This document shows, piece after piece, positions 52,328 to 64,000 of a stretch of 64,000 bases of DNA. The translations under genes were made by a program, and so were the position numbers. Within the stretch, counting starts at the first letter, position 1. Each line of letters opens with the position of its first letter. This DNA is from Hydractinia symbiolongicarpus (taxonomy: Eukaryota > Cnidaria > Hydrozoa > Anthoathecata > Hydractiniidae): contig NC_079883.1 in assembly GCF_029227915.1 (NCBI RefSeq), positions 10,416,001 through 10,480,000 of the forward strand. Reading direction: 5' to 3'. The notes below the pieces were generated by a model. That model saw only the letters and a list, made by a program, of their open reading frames with translations, had not been told where the DNA came from and searched no databases.

Positions 52328-52655
52328 TTCATTTTCATTTGCTGTGATATATTTCTTGTTATAACAATTAAGGAACGTGGCGGTTGTTGAAAGTGTTTCC
52401 TATGACATTTTCCTACGACATTTTCAGGTGATAGTACGAGAAAAAAGAGCTTTCAAATGCATACAAACTCGATCTATTGCCGATCATCCAATAACCCTGA
52501 CGGAATGGCAAATAAAATAAAATTCCGCCGCCTTCCGAGGACTTATATCGCAATCACGTTTCGTAACAGCCAAGCGAGGTTTTACCTTAGCGTTTAAGTC
52601 ACCACCGACATTTGGCCGCGCAACTTTTCTAAGCTCATTCATTTTGACTTAAGGA

Positions 52656-52819
52656 GGGGGCGAGCGCGGACGCAGGCCCCCACTACCAGAAATTGTACGG
52701 TCGAGTTACTGACGTTTGCAGTAATCGCAGAGGTCAGCCCAAGCGTAGTGCAATGCAAGAGCCTCACTCTGGAAGAAAACCCTCATTGATCAGTCTTTAC
52801 TTCCCCGTCAGGTAAGTAT
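52656..52819 (-). ncRNA. U1: U1 snRNA, unit 10
   Basis: Same RNA; PSE candidate 52863-52876. Confidence 0.95.
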
Positions 52820-53009
52820 GAGTTGGAACTGCACCGTAGCATGAGGGTACCCTTCAAAGTTTGTTAATGCTTGTGGCTTGAGTGTGTTATAAACTGCCGT
52901 GTCGCGGGGCATAGGCTGTATTCTCCCCCAGTGTACGCGTTTTGTTCCCGCCGTAGACTATGCAGAGTGCCGTCGGAAAGAGGACTGCTATTATTCTTTT
53001 ATTGCTTAT

Positions 53010-53196
53010 GTGGGCCGCCATCGGTAATAGTGCAACACCAAGGCAACCCGTGGTCACGGCGTGAATGAATCCACCTCCATGACCCAAGGCCAAAAATCAG
53101 ATTAATATACTGACCATTCAGAGAATGGCCTACCAGATATTAAACTGATAAGAACAGATACTACACTTGATCTTAGCCATTAGGCCGAGAAGCGAT
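53010..53196 (-). ncRNA. U2: U2 snRNA, unit 10
   Basis: Same RNA; PSE candidate 53237-53250. Confidence 0.95.
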
Positions 53197-53518
53197 AAAG
53201 AACAAGCGTTGCCATGATAGGCATCGTCCACACACCGTAACTGCTTGTGGAGCATGTCACGTTACTGTAAAGCTTACAACTGTCACCGCGTACGGATGGA
53301 CGGCGACATAGTAAAAATCACGGCTGTTGATTTAGCCGTAGGATGGAGAGCGACTGTAGCGAGTGGATGGTAACTTACATGAATGCTAACAAAGGCGACG
53401 ATACTAAGTGCGTGATATTACTTTCCAATATGTCTGCGTACATTCCGTTTATCAACGCATTACGCCAGAACGTGCGCGCGCGTTACACAGTAGACCATGC
53501 AGCCGAAATGCGACAGTG

Positions 53519-53591
53519 CGACCCTGCCAGGAGTCGAACCTGGAATCCCCTGATTCGTAGTCAGATGCCTTATCCATTGGGCCACAGGGCC
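53519..53591 (-). tRNA. tRNA-Arg(ACG): tRNA-Arg (ACG), unit 10
   Basis: Unchanged; anticodon 53556-53558. Confidence 0.95.
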
Positions 53592-54170
53592 ATGCTTATG
53601 ACTTCGCCCCATCGTCATTTTGGCTTGCGCATTCGTTTTACTTACGACAGAATTCTTCGTGTTTGTAGCCATGAAAGAAAGGGACTTCTGTGAGTGAATT
53701 TTTTTACTGTGGTCTAATAAAAAAGTCGAAACGCAGTGCCCAATATATGAATTGCTCCTAATAGCCGGAAACAGGCCGTGTCGATGATGTAGGCCGACAT
53801 ACGCAACGCAAACCAAAGAACGCTTTATGAAAATCCTAACACGAGCGCGGAAGAAGCCCAAATTAACAGACTAGATGTAATGCTGAAGACCTCAAACTCC
53901 AGCAGCTTCTCTTGCAGACTATTGCGTCGTACTACAAATAAAAATTAACATGCTTTCGCATAGTCGCGGCACCCAAAACGGACATTATACGATGTACAGA
54001 AACACACATTTCTGTTTTCGCGCCAAATCAATTCCCGGGAGTGGTACTTTTACGTCCGCATACTTCGCACCGTCTTAAATTATATCTCATTTACACGGTA
54101 ATGTTTAGTATACTTCTACTGTGATAACAAGCATCGTTTATCGTTGGATTGTTGTAAGAAAACATTAAAA

Positions 54171-54722
54171 ATGAGTGAAGCAGCTTCTCCAAAGAAAATC
54201 GCACCCAAGAAGAAACCTGCTGCAAAGAAGACAGCTGATCACCCTAAATATGTGGACATGATCAAGGCTGCTATCGCTACCCTAAAGGAACGCGGTGGTT
54301 CATCTCGCCAAGCTATTACAAAATATATTCATGCAAATTACAAAGTTGCTGAAAACTCAGATCATCATCTGAAAATGGCTCTTAAACGAGGAGTAACATC
54401 AGGCGATTTGATTCAAACTAAAGGCACTGGTGCTTCTGGATCATTCAAGCTAGGTCAGGTAAAAAAAGAAAAACCTAAGAAAAAGGCCGCAGCAAAAAAG
54501 CCAACGGCAAAGAAGCCTACTGCAAAGAAAAGTACACCAAAAAAGAAGCCAGCAAAGAAGAGCACGCCAAAGAAAGCAGCAAAGAAGCCTGCCACAAAGA
54601 AAGCCTCGGCTAAGAAACCAGCAGCTAAGAAACCCACAAAGAAGCCTGTTGCTAAAAAACCTGCAGCAAAGAAGGTCAAAAAGACTCCCAAAAAGGCAGC
54701 AAAGAAGACCGCAAAAAAATAA
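54171..54722 (+). CDS. H1: Linker histone H1, unit 10
   Basis: Identical 183-aa protein. Stem-loop 54755-54770. Confidence 0.97.
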   Translation: MSEAASPKKIAPKKKPAAKKTADHPKYVDMIKAAIATLKERGGSSRQAITKYIHANYKVAENSDHHLKMALKRGVTSGDLIQTKGTGASGSFKLGQVKKEKPKKKAAAKKPTAKKPTAKKSTPKKKPAKKSTPKKAAKKPATKKASAKKPAAKKPTKKPVAKKPAAKKVKKTPKKAAKKTAKK

Positions 54723-55083
54723 TTTGTGTGTATCTGGCTATTACATTAACAAACGGCTATTTTTATAGCCACACATTTACAAAAAAACATTATCTTGGTA
54801 CAAAGTTAAACTTGTTTAAGTCACTTAAACAGTTAAAAAAGAGTAAATTTAAGATTAGATTCCCTAAGTTTAAGTATTTTCGTTTTTAAATTTCTTATTT
54901 TCTTGCTTTTACTTTTCTTGCCCTTCATATTTTTAACATTGTCAAACTTTATGTAGCATAAAATTTTTATGTAGCATAAAATTTAAACAGAAAGCAGGAC
55001 AAAGTTTGATATAAAAAGCTAGCCGTAATATTTTTTATGGATGTGTGGCTATAAAAATAGCCGTTTTTTGTTTGGTAAGATGC

Positions 55084-55497
<414 letters not shown>

Positions 55498-55975
55498 TTA
55501 AGAAGTCGATGTAGTACGGATACACAAGACGGTCTAAAATGCACTATCGCGCCAAAGTTTTATTTCTCATATTGATTGACAGCTAAGGTTCAAAACAAAC
55601 CATTTGATTGGTGCTAAGAAAGTAATTTCTGATTGGCTGCATAATGACATTACGCTCATTACTTTAACATTTTTATAAAATCTGTGTTTTTTGGCTACGG
55701 GAAAACGGCTGTATCTTCTGATACACAAAAGCTTTTGACTTTTTTTTTTTTTAGTAAGTAGCAGAAGGTTTGGCGAATTCCAACGATGCCAAATTTATTG
55801 CCTTACTGAAACATTAAGACCACGAATTTTTAAAAAAACTACAGTTTTACTTAAAAAAATGTACAAAATGTTCGGAACATTTTGTAATGACGCAACTCTA
55901 TTGGTTAATTAGGGTGTTTCCACGAGCAGTAGGTAATTTTATGGCCTCTTTTTAAAGCTGTCTGAATTCTGTTAA

Positions 55976-56332
<357 letters not shown>

Positions 56333-56792
56333 GCGTTGTCATTGCTCAACAAAAACGGCTATTTTTATAGCCACAAATCTTTTAAAACATTACTTTGTGC
56401 ACGCTTCCAAATTACACAATGTGTAAAGTCTTGTCACAGTTACATTTATTGCTATACGATACTATGTCATATATGACACAAAAAAAATTTAGAAATACTT
56501 TGTAGGGTTAATTTGCCTGGGAGTGTTTCCGTGAAAAGCTGGGTTAAGTTAAATGTAAGCAATAACATGGATCAATGTACTTGTCTTTTCTGCAAGTACA
56601 GCTAATAATACGTATGAAAAGTGAAGCTAATCCACACACACATGGGGAAGTATTTTAAATGTAGGCTAGTGTTCTTAAGCACATTATTTAGAAGTTTTAT
56701 TAACTTCGGTTAACTTGTAGTGACGCCAAGTAAATGTTTTTTTAAAGATGTGTGGTCTTAAAAAAGACCGTTTGTGTTTGGTAGACGTTGGT

Positions 56793-57197
56793 TTACTTGC
56801 TGCTTGTGTATTTTGTGACGGCTTTTGTTCCTTCACTGACTGCGTGTTTTGCAAGTTCTCCAGGCAAGAGAAGACGTACTGCGGTTTGAATTTCACGAGA
56901 AGAGATGGTCGACTTTTTGTTTTGAAGAGCCAAACGCGAAGCTTCGGAAGCAATGCGCTCAAAGATGTCGTTGACAAATGAGTTCATGATGCTCATAGCT
57001 TTGCTTGAAACTCCGACATCTGGGTGAACTTGTTTCAAAACATTGTAGATGTAAATAGCATAACTTTCCTTTCTCTTTCTCTTGCGTTTCTTTTCACCAG
57101 TTCCACCAATCTTTCCTCCTTTTTTGCCGGCTCTTTTTTCACCTTTCTTGGCTACTTTAGGTGCCTGTTTTCCTCCTTTAGCTGCTGCGTCAGACAT
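56793..57197 (-). CDS. H2B: Histone H2B, unit 11
   Basis: Identical to the reference protein. Stem-loop 56754-56769. Confidence 0.98.
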   Translation of the reverse strand: MSDAAAKGGKQAPKVAKKGEKRAGKKGGKIGGTGEKKRKRKRKESYAIYIYNVLKQVHPDVGVSSKAMSIMNSFVNDIFERIASEASRLALQNKKSTISSREIQTAVRLLLPGELAKHAVSEGTKAVTKYTSSK

Positions 57198-57481
57198 GGT
57201 TAAAAATTTTTGCTACTTAACTTGTAAATAAGCATTAAACTGCAAGTCAAAACTTTTTGTTTATAAGTAAAAAAATCGGATCGAATTCGATCCGAAAACG
57301 CCGATACGCAATTTAATTGGTTAAAAAAAAAATCTTTTGTTTAATACTTAATTATGATTGGTTAAAAAAACATGATTTCGATCCTATTTTTATGATGAAA
57401 AAACGAGTAAAGTTTATTTCGTTAACACTTACGTTAAATATTCGTACGTTTTTGTATTAACTTACAAATCAAATCGCAGTT

Positions 57482-57862
57482 ATGTCTGGACGTGGAAAAG
57501 GTGGAAAAGCTAAGGCTAAAGCCAAGACAAGATCCTCAAGAGCTGGACTTCAATTTCCAGTCGGTAGAGTGCATAGATTCCTTCGTAGAGGGCACTATGC
57601 TAACCGAATTGGATCTGGAGCACCAGTTTACTTAGCAGCCGTCTTGGAATATTTATCTGCTGAGATATTGGAGTTGGCTGGTAACGCAGCAAGAGACAAC
57701 AAAAAAGCTAGGATTATTCCAAGACATTTACAATTGGCTGTTCGTAATGATGAAGAATTAAACAAACTTTTGAGCGGTGTAACCATTGCAGCTGGTGGTG
57801 TTTTGCCAAACATTCAAGCTGTCTTACTCCCAAAGAAGAACGACAAAGGACAGAAGAAGTAA
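57482..57862 (+). CDS. H2A: Histone H2A, unit 11
   Basis: Identical protein. Stem-loop 57885-57900. Confidence 0.98.
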   Translation: MSGRGKGGKAKAKAKTRSSRAGLQFPVGRVHRFLRRGHYANRIGSGAPVYLAAVLEYLSAEILELAGNAARDNKKARIIPRHLQLAVRNDEELNKLLSGVTIAAGGVLPNIQAVLLPKKNDKGQKK

Positions 57863-58059
57863 ACCGCTACACTCAGAAAACAACGGCTATTTTTATAGCC
57901 ACACATCTTTAAAAAAACATTGTTTTTTTCACAAAACTATAACCTTAAAGTCTAATAGATAATCCATGCATACGCCTTGTCCTAAGTAACTCAAAGAAAT
58001 TAAATAAAAAAATTTGATCACAACGTCAAAATAAATTGCACGTATTTGCACCTACTAAT

Positions 58060-58179
58060 GTCTACGGCCATACCACGATGAACACACCCGTTCTCGTCTG
58101 ATCACGGAAGTTAAGCATCGTCGGGCCGGGATAGTACTTGGATGGGGGACCGCCTGGGAACTCCCGGTGTCGTAGGCTT
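58060..58179 (+). rRNA. 5S rRNA: 5S rRNA, unit 11
   Basis: Consensus 5S sequence. Confidence 0.96.
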
Positions 58180-58507
58180 TTCATTTTCATTTGCTGTGAT
58201 ATATTTCTTGTTATAACAATTAAGGAACGTGGCGGTTGTTGAAAGTGTTTCCTATGACATTTTCCTACGACATTTTCAGGTGATAGTACGAGAAAAAAGA
58301 GCTTTCAAATGCATACAAACTCGATCTATTGCCGATCATCCAATAACCCTGACGGAATGGCAAATAAAATAAAATTCCGCCGCCTTCCGAGGACTTATAT
58401 CGCAATCACGTTTCGTAACAGCCAAGCGAGGTTTTACCTTAGCGTTTAAGTCACCACCGACATTTGGCCGCGCAACTTTTCTAAGCTCATTCATTTTGAC
58501 TTAAGGA

Positions 58508-58671
58508 GGGGGCGAGCGCGGACGCAGGCCCCCACTACCAGAAATTGTACGGTCGAGTTACTGACGTTTGCAGTAATCGCAGAGGTCAGCCCAAGCGTAG
58601 TGCAATGCAAGAGCCTCACTCTGGAAGAAAACCCTCATTGATCAGTCTTTACTTCCCCGTCAGGTAAGTAT
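58508..58671 (-). ncRNA. U1: U1 snRNA, unit 11
   Basis: Same RNA; PSE candidate 58715-58728. Confidence 0.95.
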
Positions 58672-58861
58672 GAGTTGGAACTGCACCGTAGCATGAGGGT
58701 ACCCTTCAAAGTTTGTTAATGCTTGTGGCTTGAGTGTGTTATAAACTGCCGTGTCGCGGGGCATAGGCTGTATTCTCCCCCAGTGTACGCGTTTTGTTCC
58801 CGCCGTAGACTATGCAGAGTGCCGTCGGAAAGAGGACTGCTATTATTCTTTTATTGCTTAT

Positions 58862-59048
58862 GTGGGCCGCCATCGGTAATAGTGCAACACCAAGGCAACC
58901 CGTGGTCACGGCGTGAATGAATCCACCTCCATGACCCAAGGCCAAAAATCAGATTAATATACTGACCATTCAGAGAATGGCCTACCAGATATTAAACTGA
59001 TAAGAACAGATACTACACTTGATCTTAGCCATTAGGCCGAGAAGCGAT
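58862..59048 (-). ncRNA. U2: U2 snRNA, unit 11
   Basis: Same RNA; PSE candidate 59089-59102. Confidence 0.95.
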
Positions 59049-59370
59049 AAAGAACAAGCGTTGCCATGATAGGCATCGTCCACACACCGTAACTGCTTGT
59101 GGAGCATGTCACGTTACTGTAAAGCTTACAACTGTCACCGCGTACGGATGGACGGCGACATAGTAAAAATCACGGCTGTTGATTTAGCCGTAGGATGGAG
59201 AGCGACTGTAGCGAGTGGATGGTAACTTACATGAATGCTAACAAAGGCGACGATACTAAGTGCGTGATATTACTTTCCAATATGTCTGCGTACATTCCGT
59301 TTATCAACGCATTACGCCAGAACGTGCGCGCGCGTTACACAGTAGACCATGCAGCCGAAATGCGACAGTG

Positions 59371-59443
59371 CGACCCTGCCAGGAGTCGAACCTGGAATCC
59401 CCTGATTCGTAGTCAGATGCCTTATCCATTGGGCCACAGGGCC
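59371..59443 (-). tRNA. tRNA-Arg(ACG): tRNA-Arg (ACG), unit 11
   Basis: Unchanged; anticodon 59408-59410. Confidence 0.95.
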
Positions 59444-60022
59444 ATGCTTATGACTTCGCCCCATCGTCATTTTGGCTTGCGCATTCGTTTTACTTACGAC
59501 AGAATTCTTCGTGTTTGTAGCCATGAAAGAAAGGGACTTCTGTGAGTGAATTTTTTTACTGTGGTCTAATAAAAAAGTCGAAACGCAGTGCCCAATATAT
59601 GAATTGCTCCTAATAGCCGGAAACAGGCCGTGTCGATGATGTAGGCCGACATACGCAACGCAAACCAAAGAACGCTTTATGAAAATCCTAACACGAGCGC
59701 GGAAGAAGCCCAAATTAACAGACTAGATGTAATGCTGAAGACCTCAAACTCCAGCAGCTTCTCTTGCAGACTATTGCGTCGTACTACAAATAAAAATTAA
59801 CATGCTTTCGCATAGTCGCGGCACCCAAAACGGACATTATACGATGTACAGAAACACACATTTCTGTTTTCGCGCCAAATCAATTCCCGGGAGTGGTACT
59901 TTTACGTCCGCATACTTCGCACCGTCTTAAATTATATCTCATTTACACGGTAATGTTTAGTATACTTCTACTGTGATAACAAGCATCGTTTATCGTTGGA
60001 TTGTTGTAAGAAAACATTAAAA

Positions 60023-60574
60023 ATGAGTGAAGCAGCTTCTCCAAAGAAAATCGCACCCAAGAAGAAACCTGCTGCAAAGAAGACAGCTGATCACCCTAAA
60101 TATGTGGACATGATCAAGGCTGCTATCGCTACCCTAAAGGAACGCGGTGGTTCATCTCGCCAAGCTATTACAAAATATATTCATGCAAATTACAAAGTTG
60201 CTGAAAACTCAGATCATCATCTGAAAATGGCTCTTAAACGAGGAGTAACATCAGGCGATTTGATTCAAACTAAAGGCACTGGTGCTTCTGGATCATTCAA
60301 GCTAGGTCAGGTAAAAAAAGAAAAACCTAAGAAAAAGGCCGCAGCAAAAAAGCCAACGGCAAAGAAGCCTACTGCAAAGAAAAGTACACCAAAAAAGAAG
60401 CCAGCAAAGAAGAGCACGCCAAAGAAAGCAGCAAAGAAGCCTGCCACAAAGAAAGCCTCGGCTAAGAAACCAGCAGCTAAGAAACCCACAAAGAAGCCTG
60501 TTGCTAAAAAACCTGCAGCAAAGAAGGTCAAAAAGACTCCCAAAAAGGCAGCAAAGAAGACCGCAAAAAAATAA
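60023..60574 (+). CDS. H1: Linker histone H1, unit 11
   Basis: Identical 183-aa protein. Stem-loop 60607-60622. Confidence 0.97.
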   Translation: MSEAASPKKIAPKKKPAAKKTADHPKYVDMIKAAIATLKERGGSSRQAITKYIHANYKVAENSDHHLKMALKRGVTSGDLIQTKGTGASGSFKLGQVKKEKPKKKAAAKKPTAKKPTAKKSTPKKKPAKKSTPKKAAKKPATKKASAKKPAAKKPTKKPVAKKPAAKKVKKTPKKAAKKTAKK

Positions 60575-60935
60575 TTTGTGTGTATCTGGCTATTACATTA
60601 ACAAACGGCTATTTTTATAGCCACACATTTACAAAAAAACATTATCTTGGTACAAAGTTAAACTTGTTTAAGTCACTTAAACAGTTAAAAAAGAGTAAAT
60701 TTAAGATTAGATTCCCTAAGTTTAAGTATTTTCGTTTTTAAATTTCTTATTTTCTTGCTTTTACTTTTCTTGCCCTTCATATTTTTAACATTGTCAAACT
60801 TTATGTAGCATAAAATTTTTATGTAGCATAAAATTTAAACAGAAAGCAGGACAAAGTTTGATATAAAAAGCTAGCCGTAATATTTTTTATGGATGTGTGG
60901 CTATAAAAATAGCCGTTTTTTGTTTGGTAAGATGC

Positions 60936-61349
<414 letters not shown>

Positions 61350-61533
61350 TTAAGAAGTCGATGTAGTACGGATACACAAGACGGTCTAAAATGCACTATC
61401 GCGCCAAAGTTTTATTTCTCATATTGATTGACAGCTAAGGTTCAAAACAAACCATTTGATTGGTGCTAAGAAAGTAATTTCTGATTGGCTGCATAATGAC
61501 ATTACGCTCATTACTTTAACATTTTTATAAAAT

Positions 61534-62033
61534 NNNNNNNNNNNNNNNNNNNNNNNNNNNNNNNNNNNNNNNNNNNNNNNNNNNNNNNNNNNNNNNNNNN
61601 NNNNNNNNNNNNNNNNNNNNNNNNNNNNNNNNNNNNNNNNNNNNNNNNNNNNNNNNNNNNNNNNNNNNNNNNNNNNNNNNNNNNNNNNNNNNNNNNNNNN
61701 NNNNNNNNNNNNNNNNNNNNNNNNNNNNNNNNNNNNNNNNNNNNNNNNNNNNNNNNNNNNNNNNNNNNNNNNNNNNNNNNNNNNNNNNNNNNNNNNNNNN
61801 NNNNNNNNNNNNNNNNNNNNNNNNNNNNNNNNNNNNNNNNNNNNNNNNNNNNNNNNNNNNNNNNNNNNNNNNNNNNNNNNNNNNNNNNNNNNNNNNNNNN
61901 NNNNNNNNNNNNNNNNNNNNNNNNNNNNNNNNNNNNNNNNNNNNNNNNNNNNNNNNNNNNNNNNNNNNNNNNNNNNNNNNNNNNNNNNNNNNNNNNNNNN
62001 NNNNNNNNNNNNNNNNNNNNNNNNNNNNNNNNN
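61534..62033. other. Assembly gap (500 Ns)
   Basis: Exactly 500 N, a size typical of a placeholder between scaffolded contigs, so the true distance is unknown. The array orientation is opposite on the two sides. Confidence 0.98.
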
Positions 62034-62114
62034 CGATTTTTTTACTTATAAACAAAAAGTTTTGACTTGCAGTTTAATGCTTATTTACAAGTTAAGTAGC
62101 AAAAATTTTTAACC

Positions 62115-62519
62115 ATGTCTGACGCAGCAGCTAAAGGAGGAAAACAGGCACCTAAAGTAGCCAAGAAAGGTGAAAAAAGAGCCGGCAAAAAAGGAGGAAA
62201 GATTGGTGGAACTGGTGAAAAGAAACGCAAGAGAAAGAGAAAGGAAAGTTATGCTATTTACATCTACAATGTTTTGAAACAAGTTCACCCAGATGTCGGA
62301 GTTTCAAGCAAAGCTATGAGCATCATGAACTCATTTGTCAACGACATCTTTGAGCGCATTGCTTCCGAAGCTTCGCGTTTGGCTCTTCAAAACAAAAAGT
62401 CGACCATCTCTTCTCGTGAAATTCAAACCGCAGTACGTCTTCTCTTGCCTGGAGAACTTGCAAAACACGCAGTCAGTGAAGGAACAAAAGCCGTCACAAA
62501 ATACACAAGCAGCAAGTAA
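62115..62519 (+). CDS. H2B: Histone H2B, inverted copy
   Basis: Identical 134-aa protein on the plus strand. Stem-loop 62543-62558 (GGTCTT-TTTT-AAGACC). Upstream only 81 bases are assembled before the gap; the TATA-like TTATAAAC is included. Confidence 0.98.
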   Translation: MSDAAAKGGKQAPKVAKKGEKRAGKKGGKIGGTGEKKRKRKRKESYAIYIYNVLKQVHPDVGVSSKAMSIMNSFVNDIFERIASEASRLALQNKKSTISSREIQTAVRLLLPGELAKHAVSEGTKAVTKYTSSK

Positions 62520-62979
62520 ACCAACGTCTACCAAACACAAACGGTCTTTTTTAAGACCACACATCTTTAAAAAAACATTTACTTGGCGTCACTACAAGTT
62601 AACCGAAGTTAATAAAACTTCTAAATAATGTGCTTAAGAACACTAGCCTACATTTAAAATACTTCCCCATGTGTGTGTGGATTAGCTTCACTTTTCATAC
62701 GTATTATTAGCTGTACTTGCAGAAAAGACAAGTACATTGATCCATGTTATTGCTTACATTTAACTTAACCCAGCTTTTCACGGAAACACTCCCAGGCAAA
62801 TTAACCCTACAAAGTATTTCTAAATTTTTTTTGTGTCATATATGACATAGTATCGTATAGCAATAAATGTAACTGTGACAAGACTTTACACATTGTGTAA
62901 TTTGGAAGCGTGCACAAAGTAATGTTTTAAAAGATTTGTGGCTATAAAAATAGCCGTTTTTGTTGAGCAATGACAACGC

Positions 62980-63336
<357 letters not shown>

Positions 63337-63814
63337 TTAACAGAATTCAGACAGCTTTAAAAAGAGGCCATAAAATTACCTACTGCTCGTGGAAACACCC
63401 TAATTAACCAATAGAGTTGCGTCATTACAAAATGTTCCGAACATTTTGTACATTTTTTTAAGTAAAACTGTAGTTTTTTTAAAAATTCGTGGTCTTAATG
63501 TTTCAGTAAGGCAATAAATTTGGCATCGTTGGAATTCGCCAAACCTTCTGCTACTTACTAAAAAAAAAAAAAGTCAAAAGCTTTTGTGTATCAGAAGATA
63601 CAGCCGTTTTCCCGTAGCCAAAAAACACAGATTTTATAAAAATGTTAAAGTAATGAGCGTAATGTCATTATGCAGCCAATCAGAAATTACTTTCTTAGCA
63701 CCAATCAAATGGTTTGTTTTGAACCTTAGCTGTCAATCAATATGAGAAATAAAACTTTGGCGCGATAGTGCATTTTAGACCGTCTTGTGTATCCGTACTA
63801 CATCGACTTCTTAA

Positions 63815-64000
<186 letters not shown>

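Noticed and set aside
61525-62055. Open frame spanning the N run
   Set aside because: Produced by undetermined bases only.

Overview
This window is an almost uninterrupted tandem array of one multigene repeat of about 5.85 kb from an animal nuclear genome. Each complete unit carries the five replication-type histone genes (H2B-, H2A+, H1+, H3-, H4+). Between H2A and H1 it also carries a cassette of four small-RNA genes: 5S rRNA (+), U1 snRNA (-), U2 snRNA (-) and tRNA-Arg(ACG) (-). The histones are intronless and end in a histone-type 3' stem-loop instead of a poly(A) signal, as in metazoan replication-dependent histones. AT-rich flanks, a metazoan H1 with a winged-helix core and Lys/Ala/Pro tail, H4 with Ile21 and H3 with Thr87 suggest an early-branching invertebrate. 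A cnidarian, perhaps hydrozoan, is my best guess with modest confidence; I cannot name the species.

Layout: units 1-7 (1-40947) are head-to-tail copies of 5834-5853 bp. Unit 8 (40948 to about 45021) has lost about 2.1 kb by a junction that fuses the H1 tail to the 3' flank of the next unit's H2B. It therefore has no H3 or H4, and its H1 is shortened to 153 residues. Units 9 and 10 are complete, apart from unit 9 starting at that junction. Unit 11 (56404-61533) runs into 500 Ns (61534-62033) inside the H3/H4 intergenic region. Past the gap the array is in the opposite orientation: H2B(+), H4(-) and a 5' fragment of H3(+) cut by the window end. Totals: 12 H2B, 11 H2A, 11 H1 (one truncated), 11 H3 (one partial), 10 H4, and 11 each of 5S, U1, U2 and tRNA-Arg.

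How it works together: H2B/H2A and H3/H4 are divergent pairs sharing intergenic promoters with CCAAT boxes and conspicuous palindromes. E2F-type sites lie upstream of H3 and H1, and H1 also has an AAACACA box. U1 and U2 share a near-identical 14-bp element at -57/-54, a candidate PSE. Pol II mRNA genes, Pol II snRNA genes and Pol III genes are thus packed in one unit that is homogenised as a block. The units differ at only a handful of positions that I could find by eye; the listed variants are not guaranteed to be exhaustive.

To project unit-1 annotation onto the other copies, add the offset given in each repeat-unit entry.
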